Below are positions 51,864 through 60,605 of a stretch of 64,000 bases of DNA, piece by piece; position 1 is the stretch's first letter; each line of letters begins with the position of its first letter. The notes beneath the pieces are model-generated. The model ran no database searches and was not told where the DNA came from. It worked only from the letters and a program-made list of their open reading frames with translations. The position numbers and the translations under genes are program-made. The stretch comes from Planctomycetota bacterium (GTDB lineage: Bacteria > Planctomycetota > UBA1135 > GCA-002686595), in NCBI GenBank assembly GCA_029259595.1, contig JAJDEW010000003.1, positions 1 through 64,000 on the forward strand, written 5' to 3'.

Positions 51864-51974
51864 GCCCGGGGCCAGCGGGAGGACCGCTGGGGTGGGGTGT
51901 TGGTTGCCGTTTGTGTCGGAGAAGTGCGCAGCCCAGGGGTTTCCTTCGCCGCGCGCGAGCGTATCCTGCCCGCC

Positions 51975-53091
51975 ATGACCTCGATCGTGGAGTTTCAGGA
52001 CCAGGCGGAAGCGGTTCAGCGCCGGCTCGATGAGCTGAAGGAGGGGCTTTGACTACCCGACAAAGCTCAGCCGGTTCCAGGAGCTCGAGCAGAAGCAGAG
52101 CTCTTCCGACTTCTGGAACGACCAGGAGACGGCGCAGAAGGTCCTCCAGGAGGTAAAGATCCTGCGGCGGCTCGTCGAGCCGGTGCAGCGTGCCGAGGAG
52201 GCGCTCGAGGAAGGCGCGCTCCTGGTCCAGATGGGGCAGGAGGAGGACGAGGCGGCGGTCGCGGACGACCTCGCCACGACCCTGGCCCGGCTCGAGAAAG
52301 AGGTAGGGGCGCTCGAGTTCCACGTGATGCTCGGGGGCGCCCACGACGGTGTCGGCGCCTACCTGCAGGTCAGCGCGGGGGCGGGCGGGATCGACGCCTG
52401 TGACTGGGCCGCGATCCTCCTGCGCATGTACGTGCGTTGGGCGGAGGAGCGCGGGCACAAGGTCGAGGAGATCGAGAAGACGGAGGAGCCCGAGGCGGGC
52501 ATCCGGTCGGCGACCATCCTCATCCGGGGCGAATACGCCTTCGGGTACCTCAAGGCGGAAACCGGTGTCCATCGGCTGGTCCGGATCAGTCCGTTCGACG
52601 CCCAGAGCCGCCGTCACACGGCGTTCGCATCGGTCGATGTGACGCCCGACGTCGACGAGGACCTGGAGATCGAGATCAACGAGGCGGACATCAAGATCGA
52701 CACGATGCGGGCGGGAGGTGCCGGCGGTCAGCACGTCAACAAGACGGAATCCGCCGTCCGCATCACCCACCTCCCGACCGGAGTCGTGGTCCGTTGTCAG
52801 AACGAGCGCAGCCAGCACAAGAACCGCGCCACCGGCATGAAGCTCTTGAAGGCCAAGCTGGTCAGCCTGCGCGAAGCCGAGCGTGACGCCGAGATGGCGA
52901 GCCTCTACGGGGACAAGGGCGAGATCGCCTGGGGCAGCCAGATCCGCTCGTACGTGATGCACCCTTACCAGATGGTCAAGGACCATCGGACCAACACGGA
53001 AAAAGGGAACATCGGCGCCGTTCTCGACGGCGACATCGACGAATTCATCGAAGCCTATTTGCGCAAGCGCGGTTCGTCGGCCGATAGGTAA
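51975..53091 (+). CDS. prfB: Peptide chain release factor 2, made by programmed +1 frameshifting
   Basis: RF2 recognises UGA and UAA. Frame one runs from ATG 51975 for 25 codons to CTT 52047-52049 and an in-frame TGA (52050-52052). Skipping the T at 52050 continues in the +1 frame ([24 protein letters not shown]) to TAA 53089-53091, giving about 371 residues. The second part has the RF2 anticodon-like SPF ([16 protein letters not shown]) and the peptidyl-hydrolase GGQ ([12 protein letters not shown]). The coding sequence is therefore 51975-52049 joined to 52051-53091. The frameshift gives negative feedback by RF2 on its own synthesis. Confidence 0.96.
52041..52053 (+). promoter_or_regulatory. 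RF2 programmed +1 frameshift site
   Basis: A Shine-Dalgarno-like gaagGAGGGG directly before CTT TGA C reproduces the classical prfB slippery site: internal Shine-Dalgarno, CUU slip codon, UGA stop at codon 26, and C as the weak fourth base. The stop codon position (26) is the same as in E. coli. Confidence 0.95.
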
Positions 53092-53145
53092 CGCGCCTGT
53101 CCGCGGCGCGCGTGAGAATCGCTTTCCGGGGTGGGTGCGTTCCCC

Positions 53146-54705
53146 ATGCCCGGATCCTCCTCGATGTTCCGGCGCCGGTTGGCCGGCGTCGCCCTGTCGC
53201 TGGCCTTGGCCGGCGGACTGGTCGCCTTGCTCCGTCTCAGCGCCGAGCAAGGTCCCTCCGATCGGCCCAATCTGGTCCTGATCGTCGTCGACACGTTGCG
53301 GGCCGACATGATCCTGGACCCGGAAGGGAGCGTCGACACGCCCGCGATCGACGCCTTGGCCGCGGATGGGATCCAGTTCACGCAGGCGTACTCGCACGCG
53401 CCGATGACGCTGCCCTCGCATACGGCGCTGTTCTCTTCGCAGCTGCCCCATGAGGCAGGCGTCGTGAACAACGGCCAGGTCCTTCCTCGCGATCTCCCGC
53501 TGCTTCCGGATTGGCTCGGGCGCTTCGGGTACCGAACCAGCGCCGTGGTCTCGATCGGGTCGCTCTTCTCCGCCCAGGAGGACGCGCTCTTCGACCGGGC
53601 CTTCGACGACTATTCGTACGCCCTGCCCTTCGTCCGGCCGGCGCACGAGTCCTGGATCGAGCTCGAGGAGAGGATCGGGTCGCTCGGAACGCAGGACCCG
53701 TTCTTCCTCTTCGCGCACTACGCCGACCCTCACTCCCCGTACAACGCCCACGGCAGGGCGGACCACGCGGCCGAGGTCTACCTCGACGGCGAGCTGATCG
53801 CGAACGTCACGACGTCGACGGCGAGCTACCTCGAGAGGGAGATCGAGGTCAGCCCCGGTGGCTCGATCCTGCTGGTCGATTCGCCCGAACGCTCGAAGAT
53901 CTACCACGTCAGCCTGCGCCATGGCGGCGAGACCGTGCGCCTGGAGCGAGTCAGCCGCGACAAGTCGCCCACGCCGAAAGTCCACCGCTATCGCCTGCCG
54001 AACGCGACGGAGGGAGTCCTGACCTACGGGCTGCGTCTGTGGATCAGCGACGCGCCTGACAAGACCGAGATCCGAGCGCGCTACGTGAAGGAAGTCGAGT
54101 ACGTGGACGGCTTCGTGGGACGGGTGATCGACGAGTTGAAGCGCAACGGGCTTTACGACAACTCGATCGTCGTGCTGACGTCCGACCACGGCGAGGGGCT
54201 CGGCCAGCACGGGGTCGTCGGCCACTCCAACAACCTCTACGACGAGCTCCTGCACGTTCCCCTCATCATCAAGCCCTCGAGCAAGCATCCGCATCGTCGC
54301 GGGCTCGAGCGCCGTCGCGAGGAACTGTCCCGTCTCGTCGACCTCACCCCGACCTTCCTCGCCATGCTCGGCTTGCCCGAGCTTCCCGGGCAGACGGGGG
54401 TCGCGTTGACCGCCGACATCAAGCGGGTCCTGTTCGCGGAAACGCGCGCGCCCCAGGCTCCGGAAGACAGCGTCTGTCTCCGGGACGAGAGCACCAAGCT
54501 CATCTACTATCCCGAAGGGGACCGCTTCGAGCTGTACGACCTCCGCGCGGATCCCGGCGAGCTCGAGAACGTCTATGACGAGCGTGGCGACGAACACGCC
54601 GAATGGCAGGAGCTCCTGCGCGCCTTTGCGGCCCGTCGCCCGGGAGACCTGGGAGGGATGGACGAGGCGACCATGGAGAGCATGCGAGCCTTGGGGTACA
54701 TCTAG
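53146..54705 (+). CDS. Sulfatase-like hydrolase of the alkaline phosphatase superfamily (Thr nucleophile variant, first copy)
   Basis: The protein is about 519 residues. A signal anchor or signal peptide (RRRLAGVALSLALAGGLVALL) indicates export. The sulfatase fold is shown by NLVLIVVDTLRADM (metal Asp), the nucleophile region APMTLPSHTALFSS, FFLFAHYADPHSPY and VVLTSDHGEGLGQHGVVGHS. True sulfatases have Cys or Ser in C/S-x-P-x-R, matured to formylglycine. Here it is Thr-Leu-Pro-Ser-His, so a phosphodiester or phosphoryl-transfer activity is more likely. Between the two halves about 120 residues of beta-rich insert occur (VYLDGELIANVTTS). The C-terminus ends ALGYI, shared with the neighbouring paralog. 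ATG 53146 is chosen; GTG 53131 and ATG 53164 are in frame. Confidence 0.85.
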   Translation: MPGSSSMFRRRLAGVALSLALAGGLVALLRLSAEQGPSDRPNLVLIVVDTLRADMILDPEGSVDTPAIDALAADGIQFTQAYSHAPMTLPSHTALFSSQLPHEAGVVNNGQVLPRDLPLLPDWLGRFGYRTSAVVSIGSLFSAQEDALFDRAFDDYSYALPFVRPAHESWIELEERIGSLGTQDPFFLFAHYADPHSPYNAHGRADHAAEVYLDGELIANVTTSTASYLEREIEVSPGGSILLVDSPERSKIYHVSLRHGGETVRLERVSRDKSPTPKVHRYRLPNATEGVLTYGLRLWISDAPDKTEIRARYVKEVEYVDGFVGRVIDELKRNGLYDNSIVVLTSDHGEGLGQHGVVGHSNNLYDELLHVPLIIKPSSKHPHRRGLERRREELSRLVDLTPTFLAMLGLPELPGQTGVALTADIKRVLFAETRAPQAPEDSVCLRDESTKLIYYPEGDRFELYDLRADPGELENVYDERGDEHAEWQELLRAFAARRPGDLGGMDEATMESMRALGYI

Positions 54706-54865
54706 CAGCCTGATGAAAAAGTCATCCGGCGCGCTGCATGCTTCCGGAAAGCCCGGCCGGCACACGAGAGCCTCGCCGAATCGACCGATTCGCCTGCGTT
54801 CTCGCGCACCTGCCGGGCCTCCCGGTCCCATGCATGGCATCCGAAGCACTTTTTCATCAGGCTGC
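54705..54865. mobile_element. 161-bp palindromic MITE-like element between two sulfatase-like genes
   Basis: Perfect 18-base terminal inverted repeats (gcagcctgatgaaaaagt at 54705-54722 and its reverse complement at 54848-54865) bound an interior that is itself an imperfect palindrome centred on cgaatcg-ac-cgattcg near 54780. The whole element can fold into one long hairpin. Its left end begins on the G of the upstream TAG stop. No transposase is encoded and no clear target-site duplication flanks it. It may be a miniature inverted-repeat transposable element or an unusually long transcription/attenuation hairpin. Confidence 0.7.
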
Positions 54866-54931
54866 CAGGACCCCGATCCGCCTACCATGAAGCACGAGAC
54901 CCCTACCTCACGCATGCCTCGAAGTGTTGCC

Positions 54932-56488
54932 ATGAAGGTCTGCAACAAGAAGCTCCGTCTCATCGGCTCGGGCATCGCGGCGTCGCTCGCGGCGCTGTGC
55001 GTCACGGCCTGCGGGGAGCAAGCTCCCGCCCTGCAAGGGCGACGCCCGAACATCGTCCTCGTCGTCATCGACACCTTGCGCTTCGACGCGATCATCGGGA
55101 GCCCGTCCCTGGTCGAGACGCCGAACATCGACGCTCTCGCCGCCGACGGCATCCTGTTCGCGAACGCCTTCAGTCACGCCCCGATCACGCTGCCCTCGCA
55201 CACGGCGCTGTTCTCCTCGCGGCCGCCGTTCGAGACCGGAGTGATGAACAACGGGCAGCCGCTGCCGCCGGAGCTGCCGCTCTTCGCCGATTGGCTCGAA
55301 GACTACAACTACGCGACCCGGGCGATCATCAGCCTCGGAACGCTGCACCTCGGCGGGCAGTCGAGCGTCAACCGCGGTTTCCAGGAGTTCGACGTCGGCT
55401 TCTGGCGAATGGCGCAGGCACCGGAGGTGGTGTCTAGGATCGAGCCGCACCTCGATGCGCTCACGGCTCAGCAGCCGTTCCTGCTCTTCGCGCACTTCTC
55501 CGACCCGCACGAGCCGTACAACTCGCACCAGGAGATGATCCGCACGGCCGACATCTGGGTCGACGGCGAGCTGGTCGAGACCGTGTCGACCGCGGACATG
55601 ACGCTGTGGCGCAAGGAAATGGACCTGACGCCGGGGACGCACACGCTCGAGGTCAAGGCGGAGGACGAGTTCACCGTGCGCTGGCTCGGCGCGGTCGCGA
55701 ACGACGCGGACGTCGCGTCGCACTGGGAGCTCGGCAAGCGCCTCGATCCGGCCAAGCACGTGAAGGTCGTCCTCGAGCAGAAGGAAGACTCGATGCTTGC
55801 GGCCGAACTGCGCCTTTGGATCAACGACGTGCCGTCGCGCGCCGAGAAGCTGAAGCGCTACAAGACCGAGATTCGTTTCGCGGACCAGTGGATCGGGTCG
55901 CTCATGGCCGAACTGAAGGCCCGGGACCTGTACGAGAACAGCCTGATCGTGTTCACGTCGGACCACGGGGAGGCGGTGGGCGAGCGTGGACACTTCGGGC
56001 ACATCCAGACCGTCTACGACGAGCAGATCCACGTTCCCCTGATCATGAAGCTCCCGAAGGGGGATCCTCGGAGCGAGGCTCTGGCGAGCCAGTCCGGGAC
56101 CGTCGTGCCGCACACCGATCTCGTTCCGACCATCCTCGAGCTCGTCGGGCTGCCGCCGTTGCCGATGCAACGCGGGAAGTCCCTGCTCGCGGGGGGCTCC
56201 GGGCTGGTCCTGGCGCAGACGCACAAACCCCAGGCCAAGCTGGACCTCGTCTGCCTCCGGGACGATCGCTACAAGCTCATCTTCGACGCGACGAACGACC
56301 GTTTCGAGCTGTACGACATCGTGGCCGACCCGTTCGAGCGCAAGGACCTGTATCCGGAGTCGCCCGAACTGCGCGGCGAATGGGAAGTCCAGTTGCGTGA
56401 GGTCGCCCGCCTCTCGGCCCTGGGCGGGCTGAACCTCGATGACCTGAACGAGTCCACCCGCCAGAATCTCGAGGCCCTCGGCTACTGA
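54932..56488 (+). CDS. Sulfatase-like hydrolase of the alkaline phosphatase superfamily (Thr nucleophile variant, second copy, lipoprotein)
   Basis: The protein is about 518 residues. Starting at ATG 54932 gives a perfect lipoprotein signal (MKVCNKKLRLIGSGIAASL, lipobox VTAC). ATG 54887 and 54914 in the same frame would give longer unusual n-regions. Catalytic motifs parallel the first copy: NIVLVVIDTLRFDA, APITLPSHTALFSS, FLLFAHFSDPHEPYNSH, LIVFTSDHGEAVGERGHFGH. The same Thr-x-Pro-Ser-His replaces the sulfatase C/S-x-P-x-R. The same beta-rich insert occurs (IWVDGELVETVST). The C-terminus ends LEALGY. It is probably a tandem duplicate of the first copy, now diverged and separated by the palindromic element. 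Confidence 0.85.
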   Translation: MKVCNKKLRLIGSGIAASLAALCVTACGEQAPALQGRRPNIVLVVIDTLRFDAIIGSPSLVETPNIDALAADGILFANAFSHAPITLPSHTALFSSRPPFETGVMNNGQPLPPELPLFADWLEDYNYATRAIISLGTLHLGGQSSVNRGFQEFDVGFWRMAQAPEVVSRIEPHLDALTAQQPFLLFAHFSDPHEPYNSHQEMIRTADIWVDGELVETVSTADMTLWRKEMDLTPGTHTLEVKAEDEFTVRWLGAVANDADVASHWELGKRLDPAKHVKVVLEQKEDSMLAAELRLWINDVPSRAEKLKRYKTEIRFADQWIGSLMAELKARDLYENSLIVFTSDHGEAVGERGHFGHIQTVYDEQIHVPLIMKLPKGDPRSEALASQSGTVVPHTDLVPTILELVGLPPLPMQRGKSLLAGGSGLVLAQTHKPQAKLDLVCLRDDRYKLIFDATNDRFELYDIVADPFERKDLYPESPELRGEWEVQLREVARLSALGGLNLDDLNESTRQNLEALGY

Positions 56489-56572
56489 TCGCGCCTCGTC
56501 TCCGCGTTAGACTGCTTCCCCCAAAAAGGGGCGAGCGGGGCTCGAAACGGGCTCCAGACCCGCGGAGACACC

Positions 56573-58165
56573 ATGAAACACGCGATCAAACGGGCTCTCA
56601 TCAGCGTTTCCGACAAGACGGGCGTCGAGTCCTTTGCACGGATGCTGGCCGAAGCGGGCGTCGAGATCCTCGCGACCGGGGGCACGAAGAAGCTCCTCGC
56701 CGGTGCCGGCATCGCCGTCCGCGAGGTCGCGGACGTGACGGACTTCCCGGAGATGATGGACGGGCGGATCAAGACGCTCCACCCGCGCATTCACGGAGGC
56801 ATCCTGGCGCTTCGTGAGGAGCCCTCGCACACCGCGGCGATGGACGAGCACGGGATCCCCCCGATCGACCTCGTTTGCGTGAACCTGTATCCGTTCGAGC
56901 AGACGATCGCGCGACCGGACGTCGAGCGCGCCGAAGCGATCGAGAACATCGACATCGGCGGCCCGACCATGGTCCGTTCGGCCGCGAAGAATCACCGCTA
57001 CGTCGCGGTCGTGACCGATCCTGACGATTACGGACCGATCCTGGACGAGCTCCAGCGCAACGGAGGCGCACTCGAGCTCGCCACGCGGCGCCGCTTGGCG
57101 GTCAAGGCCTTCTCCTTGACGGCACGCTACGACGCCGCGATCAGCGGCTGGCTCTTCCGCAGCGAGCGCGCGGACGGTCTGACCGACGACGCTCATCCGG
57201 AGACGTTCGCCGTCGCCGGGACGAAGGCGATGGACTTGCGCTACGGCGAGAATCCGCATCAGACGGCGGCCTTCTACCGTACCGGTGACGCCGGGGAGGC
57301 CAGCGTGGCTCGAGCGGATTTCCTCGGCGGGAAGGAGCTCTCGTACAACAACTTGGTCGACCTCGACTCCGCCCATGCGCTGGCGAAGGAGTTCGCCGAG
57401 CCTTTCGTGTGCGTCGTCAAGCACAACAACCCGTGCGGTGCTGCGCTGGCGAACTCGATCGAGCAGGCCCTGGCGCAGGCCTGGGAAGGCGATCCGCTGT
57501 CGGCCTTCGGGTCGGTGCTGGCCTTCACGCGCCCTTTGAACCTCGCCTGCGCCGAGTTCTTGGCCGGCGGGAACCGCTTCGTCGAAGCGATCGTGGCGCC
57601 CGGCTTCGACGCGGATGCGCTCGAGCTCCTGCGAACGAAGCCGAAGTGGGGCAAGAACGTCAGGCTCCTCGCCTGCGGTCCCTTCGGTCCCCAGACGCGC
57701 GCCGAGGGTGCCATCGAGATGAAGATGCTCTGCGGCGGGTTCCTCGTCCAAGGGCGCGACGACGTGGCGGAAACGAGTTCCGATCTTCGCGCCGTCACCA
57801 AGAGCGCTCCGACCGACGACGAGGTCGCGGGCCTCTTGTTCGCCAACCGCGTCGGCAAGCACGTGAAGTCCAATGCGATCGTGATCGCCAAGGGAACGCG
57901 CGTTCTCGGCGTCGGGGCCGGCCAGATGAGCCGAGTCGATTCCGTCCGACTGGCGGTCGCGAAGGCCGGCGACGAGTGTGCGGGCTCCGTTCTCGCGTCA
58001 GATGCGTTCTTCCCGTTCCCCGACGGCGTCGAGGTCGCGATGGAAGCCGGAGTTCGGGCGATCGTCCAGCCGGGCGGATCGATCCGCGACGACAAGGTCA
58101 TCGAAGCTTGCGATGGAAAGAACGTCGCGATGGCGTTCACCGGAAAGCGCCACTTTCGTCACTGA
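56573..58165 (+). CDS. purH: Bifunctional AICAR formyltransferase/IMP cyclohydrolase
   Basis: The protein has 530 residues and catalyses the last two steps of IMP synthesis. The N-terminal cyclohydrolase (MGS-like) domain includes RALISVSDKTGVESFARML, GVEILATGGTKKLLAG, DFPEMMDGRIKTLHPRIHGGIL and NIDIGGPTMVRSAAKN. The C-terminal formyltransferase domain includes LRYGENPHQTAAFY, CVVKHNNPCGAAL (Lys-His catalytic pair), GDPLSAFGSV and SDAFFPFPDGVEVAMEAG. Both active sites look intact. A short ccccaaaaagggg hairpin (56519-56531) lies in the 84-base leader. Confidence 0.97.
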   Translation: MKHAIKRALISVSDKTGVESFARMLAEAGVEILATGGTKKLLAGAGIAVREVADVTDFPEMMDGRIKTLHPRIHGGILALREEPSHTAAMDEHGIPPIDLVCVNLYPFEQTIARPDVERAEAIENIDIGGPTMVRSAAKNHRYVAVVTDPDDYGPILDELQRNGGALELATRRRLAVKAFSLTARYDAAISGWLFRSERADGLTDDAHPETFAVAGTKAMDLRYGENPHQTAAFYRTGDAGEASVARADFLGGKELSYNNLVDLDSAHALAKEFAEPFVCVVKHNNPCGAALANSIEQALAQAWEGDPLSAFGSVLAFTRPLNLACAEFLAGGNRFVEAIVAPGFDADALELLRTKPKWGKNVRLLACGPFGPQTRAEGAIEMKMLCGGFLVQGRDDVAETSSDLRAVTKSAPTDDEVAGLLFANRVGKHVKSNAIVIAKGTRVLGVGAGQMSRVDSVRLAVAKAGDECAGSVLASDAFFPFPDGVEVAMEAGVRAIVQPGGSIRDDKVIEACDGKNVAMAFTGKRHFRH

Positions 58166-58279
58166 GTCGCGAATCGGAACATCTTTCACGCGCGCGCTCG
58201 GAGCCCTCCGGATTTGTGTCCGGGTTTGAGGGGTCCGGTCCTGCAGCCCTGGACGGTGCTGGTTTAGAATCCAGGGACG

Positions 58280-60583
58280 ATGCAACGTTACGCGCGCTTT
58301 CTCATGCCTTGCCTTCTGCTCCTGACCGCCTGTCAAGAGGGGGATGGCGAGGTCCAGGCCATGGTGCCGGCCCCGTCCAAGTTCTCGGCTGAACTCGATC
58401 TAGGAGGGTCGGACCCGGTCCTGACCTATTCCTGGGATGGTCAACCTCCGGTGCCGAACACGCGGCCGACGGTGGGAATCCAGGCCATCGAGTTCGGCGA
58501 GCTCGGGCTGATCCCGGAGACGACGCTCTACCTTCCCTTCAATGAGGGCGAGGGCGACTCACAGGACGTTTCCCGGGACAACTGCGCGCTGGAGGTCCGA
58601 GGAACGGAGTGGGTCGAAGGGCGTTTCGGATCGGCGCTGCGCTTCCCATCCAAGCAGGCGCGAGTCGTGGCCTGTGCACCCCAAGGCGCGACGCTTCTGC
58701 CCGCGGCCTGGACGATCGAGTTCTGGATCAAGCCCGAAGAAGGCCTGGATCAAACCAACGCCTTGATCTTGAGTGTTCCGAAGCGGATGTCCGTGCGTTT
58801 CGGCGAGGACTTGCGTTGCAAGGTGATCGTGCTCCAGGACCAGCCGGTCTTCAGCGTCAGCACCGAGCGCCTGGTCGCGGGCCAATGGAACCACGTCGGG
58901 GTCTCCCTCGACGCGACGGACCTCCGCCACATCCGGCTTGCGGTGAACGGCGTGCAGCGCGGCAAGCGCTACACGGGCGCGGCTCCGACCCAGGGCGGGG
59001 ATCGACTCGAGCTGGGAGGCTTCGTGGGCGAGCTCGACGACATCTCCCTGACCGGGCGCGCGTCGACCAGCTCCGAGTTGATGGAGCGCTGGACCTTCGG
59101 GGCGGAGTACGGCGACCACGAACTGACGCTCGAGCGCGCGTCGGGATCGGAAACGGTCACCGTGTGGAACGGAATCGCGGAGCCCTTTCTGCAGACCGCC
59201 GCGGACTTCGCGGTCGGCGATCACGAACACGTCGTCTTCGACGCGGACGAGCTGACGCGCGTCCCCGGAGACTGGAGGCGCTACCGCGCCTTCTCTCCGC
59301 CGCTTGCACGGACCACGCATCCGACGATCTACATCGGCGATCACCGGATCTGGATGTTCGGCGGCGAGACGAAGGACAGTCACCTCGGTGGGATGATCAA
59401 CACCGACGACACCTGGTACTTCCGCACCGACACGGAGCAGTGGGAGCTCGTCGAAACGGACGACGAGCCCAGCCCCAGCTGCCACCAATCGGCGGCCTAC
59501 AGTCCCGATCACAAGCTCGTCCTCTATGCCGGCGGCTGGCGGAACGACAGGCAGGGTCCGACGCAATACGACGAGACCTGGGTCTTCCACACGGAGGAAG
59601 GACGCTGGGAGCAGCGCTTTCCCGGCGGCGACACGTTTCCGGCCAGCAGCGACTCGGCGGTCGTCTACCACCCGAAGGCCAAGAAGTTCGTGATGTTCAT
59701 GGCCGGAGCCGGCCGGCTCTTCGTCTACGACCCGGCGGAGAACACCTGGACTCAGCGCAAGCGCCCCAAGTCCTTCACGGCCGAGGGAAAGCGCTGCAAC
59801 TACGATCCGGGCGGTTCGCCGATGGCGGGCTATGACCCCGTGTCGGACAAGATCTTCCTGTTCGGTGGGGTCACCGAGAACGATGAGCGCCAGAAGGTTT
59901 ATCACGGACGTTCGGCCTTCTACGACTACGACAAGAACCAGTTCACGGAGATCACGCCCCCGGTCTCGCCAGGAGCGCGTGTCCGCTCGGGCTTCGCCTA
60001 CGACCCCACACGCCAGCACTTCGTGCTGTTCGGCGGCGTTCAGGACCAGTTCTCCACGCGGATGCGGGACCTTTGGACCTTCGATCCGGCGAAGCAGACG
60101 TGGACCGAGCACGCCTCGAGCAACACGCCCTCGCGCCGCGGTGGGTACTACCACATGGCGTACGAGCCGGAACTCGATCGGTTCTACTTGCTCTGTGGGC
60201 GCAACGCCCCACACCGCTTCTTGAACGAGGCCGTTTCGTTGCACTTCGACGAGCAGGCCGTGGGGCGCTCCCGCTTCGTCTTCGATCGAACGACCTTCGA
60301 TGGCCGGGCTTACTTCTTGGCCGAGTGGAAGGCTCCCGAGGACTCGAACGTGAGCCTGTCCTATCGCGGCAGCGCGGACCTCGTCCACTGGGGCCCGAAG
60401 TCCGCTTCGATCATCGAAGTCCTCACCAGCGACGTGCGCTACGTTCAAGTCGACGTTGCGCTGGTGCCGGGCGCGTCGGGCGCCTCGCCCGCGGTGCTGG
60501 CCCTGGGATTCACCGATCTGGCCGAGGTCAACGCAGGTGCGGGCGTTCAGCGCACGGTCGTTCCCGTCGACGGAGCGCGCTGA
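58280..60583 (+). CDS. Lipoprotein with LamG-like domain and Kelch-type beta-propeller (first copy)
   Basis: The protein has 767 residues. Lipoprotein signal: MQRYARFLMPCLLLLTAC (lipobox LTAC). Residues ~80-260 look like a concanavalin-like LamG/LamGL domain (YLPFNEGEGDSQDVSRDN, WVEGRFGSALRF, WTIEFWIKPEEG, WNHVGVSLDATD). Residues ~340-640 are Kelch-type repeats (RIWMFGGETKDSHLGG, KLVLYAGGWRNDRQ, KIFLFGGVTENDERQKV, HFVLFGGVQDQFSTR, FYLLCGRNAPHR). A short beta domain ends it. It should sit on the cell surface or outer membrane and bind carbohydrate or protein. No catalytic residues are evident. A TAGAAT-like -10 lies just before the start. It is paralogous to the next gene. Confidence 0.82.
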   Translation: MQRYARFLMPCLLLLTACQEGDGEVQAMVPAPSKFSAELDLGGSDPVLTYSWDGQPPVPNTRPTVGIQAIEFGELGLIPETTLYLPFNEGEGDSQDVSRDNCALEVRGTEWVEGRFGSALRFPSKQARVVACAPQGATLLPAAWTIEFWIKPEEGLDQTNALILSVPKRMSVRFGEDLRCKVIVLQDQPVFSVSTERLVAGQWNHVGVSLDATDLRHIRLAVNGVQRGKRYTGAAPTQGGDRLELGGFVGELDDISLTGRASTSSELMERWTFGAEYGDHELTLERASGSETVTVWNGIAEPFLQTAADFAVGDHEHVVFDADELTRVPGDWRRYRAFSPPLARTTHPTIYIGDHRIWMFGGETKDSHLGGMINTDDTWYFRTDTEQWELVETDDEPSPSCHQSAAYSPDHKLVLYAGGWRNDRQGPTQYDETWVFHTEEGRWEQRFPGGDTFPASSDSAVVYHPKAKKFVMFMAGAGRLFVYDPAENTWTQRKRPKSFTAEGKRCNYDPGGSPMAGYDPVSDKIFLFGGVTENDERQKVYHGRSAFYDYDKNQFTEITPPVSPGARVRSGFAYDPTRQHFVLFGGVQDQFSTRMRDLWTFDPAKQTWTEHASSNTPSRRGGYYHMAYEPELDRFYLLCGRNAPHRFLNEAVSLHFDEQAVGRSRFVFDRTTFDGRAYFLAEWKAPEDSNVSLSYRGSADLVHWGPKSASIIEVLTSDVRYVQVDVALVPGASGASPAVLALGFTDLAEVNAGAGVQRTVVPVDGAR

Positions 60584-60605
60584 TCGCGGTCGTCCGGCTC
60601 ACACC

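Larger units (their letters stand above)
51439..51974. other. Non-coding region with two stable stem-loops and a short tandem repeat
   Basis: About 535 bases between the aminopeptidase stop and prfB. No frame looks protein-like. It contains an imperfect 17-bp inverted repeat (51568-51633), a perfect 10-bp hairpin (51646-51670) and a pyrimidine-rich 26-base tandem repeat (51800-51863). It is the least gene-like DNA in the window and could hold a terminator, a structured RNA or a decayed element. Confidence 0.6.

Noticed and set aside
53081-53090. GCCGATAG string resembling a sigma-28 -10 element
   Set aside because: It lies at the end of prfB, has no matching -35 sequence and precedes a non-flagellar gene.
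51841-55152. 1100-residue open frame on the minus strand
   Set aside because: It is antisense to prfB and two hydrolase genes whose motifs are certain; the translation has no recognisable domain.
58247-58276. ccctgga/tccaggg inverted repeat ahead of the first LamG-Kelch gene
   Set aside because: Only seven pairs with a 16-base loop directly before the start codon; likely chance in GC-rich DNA.
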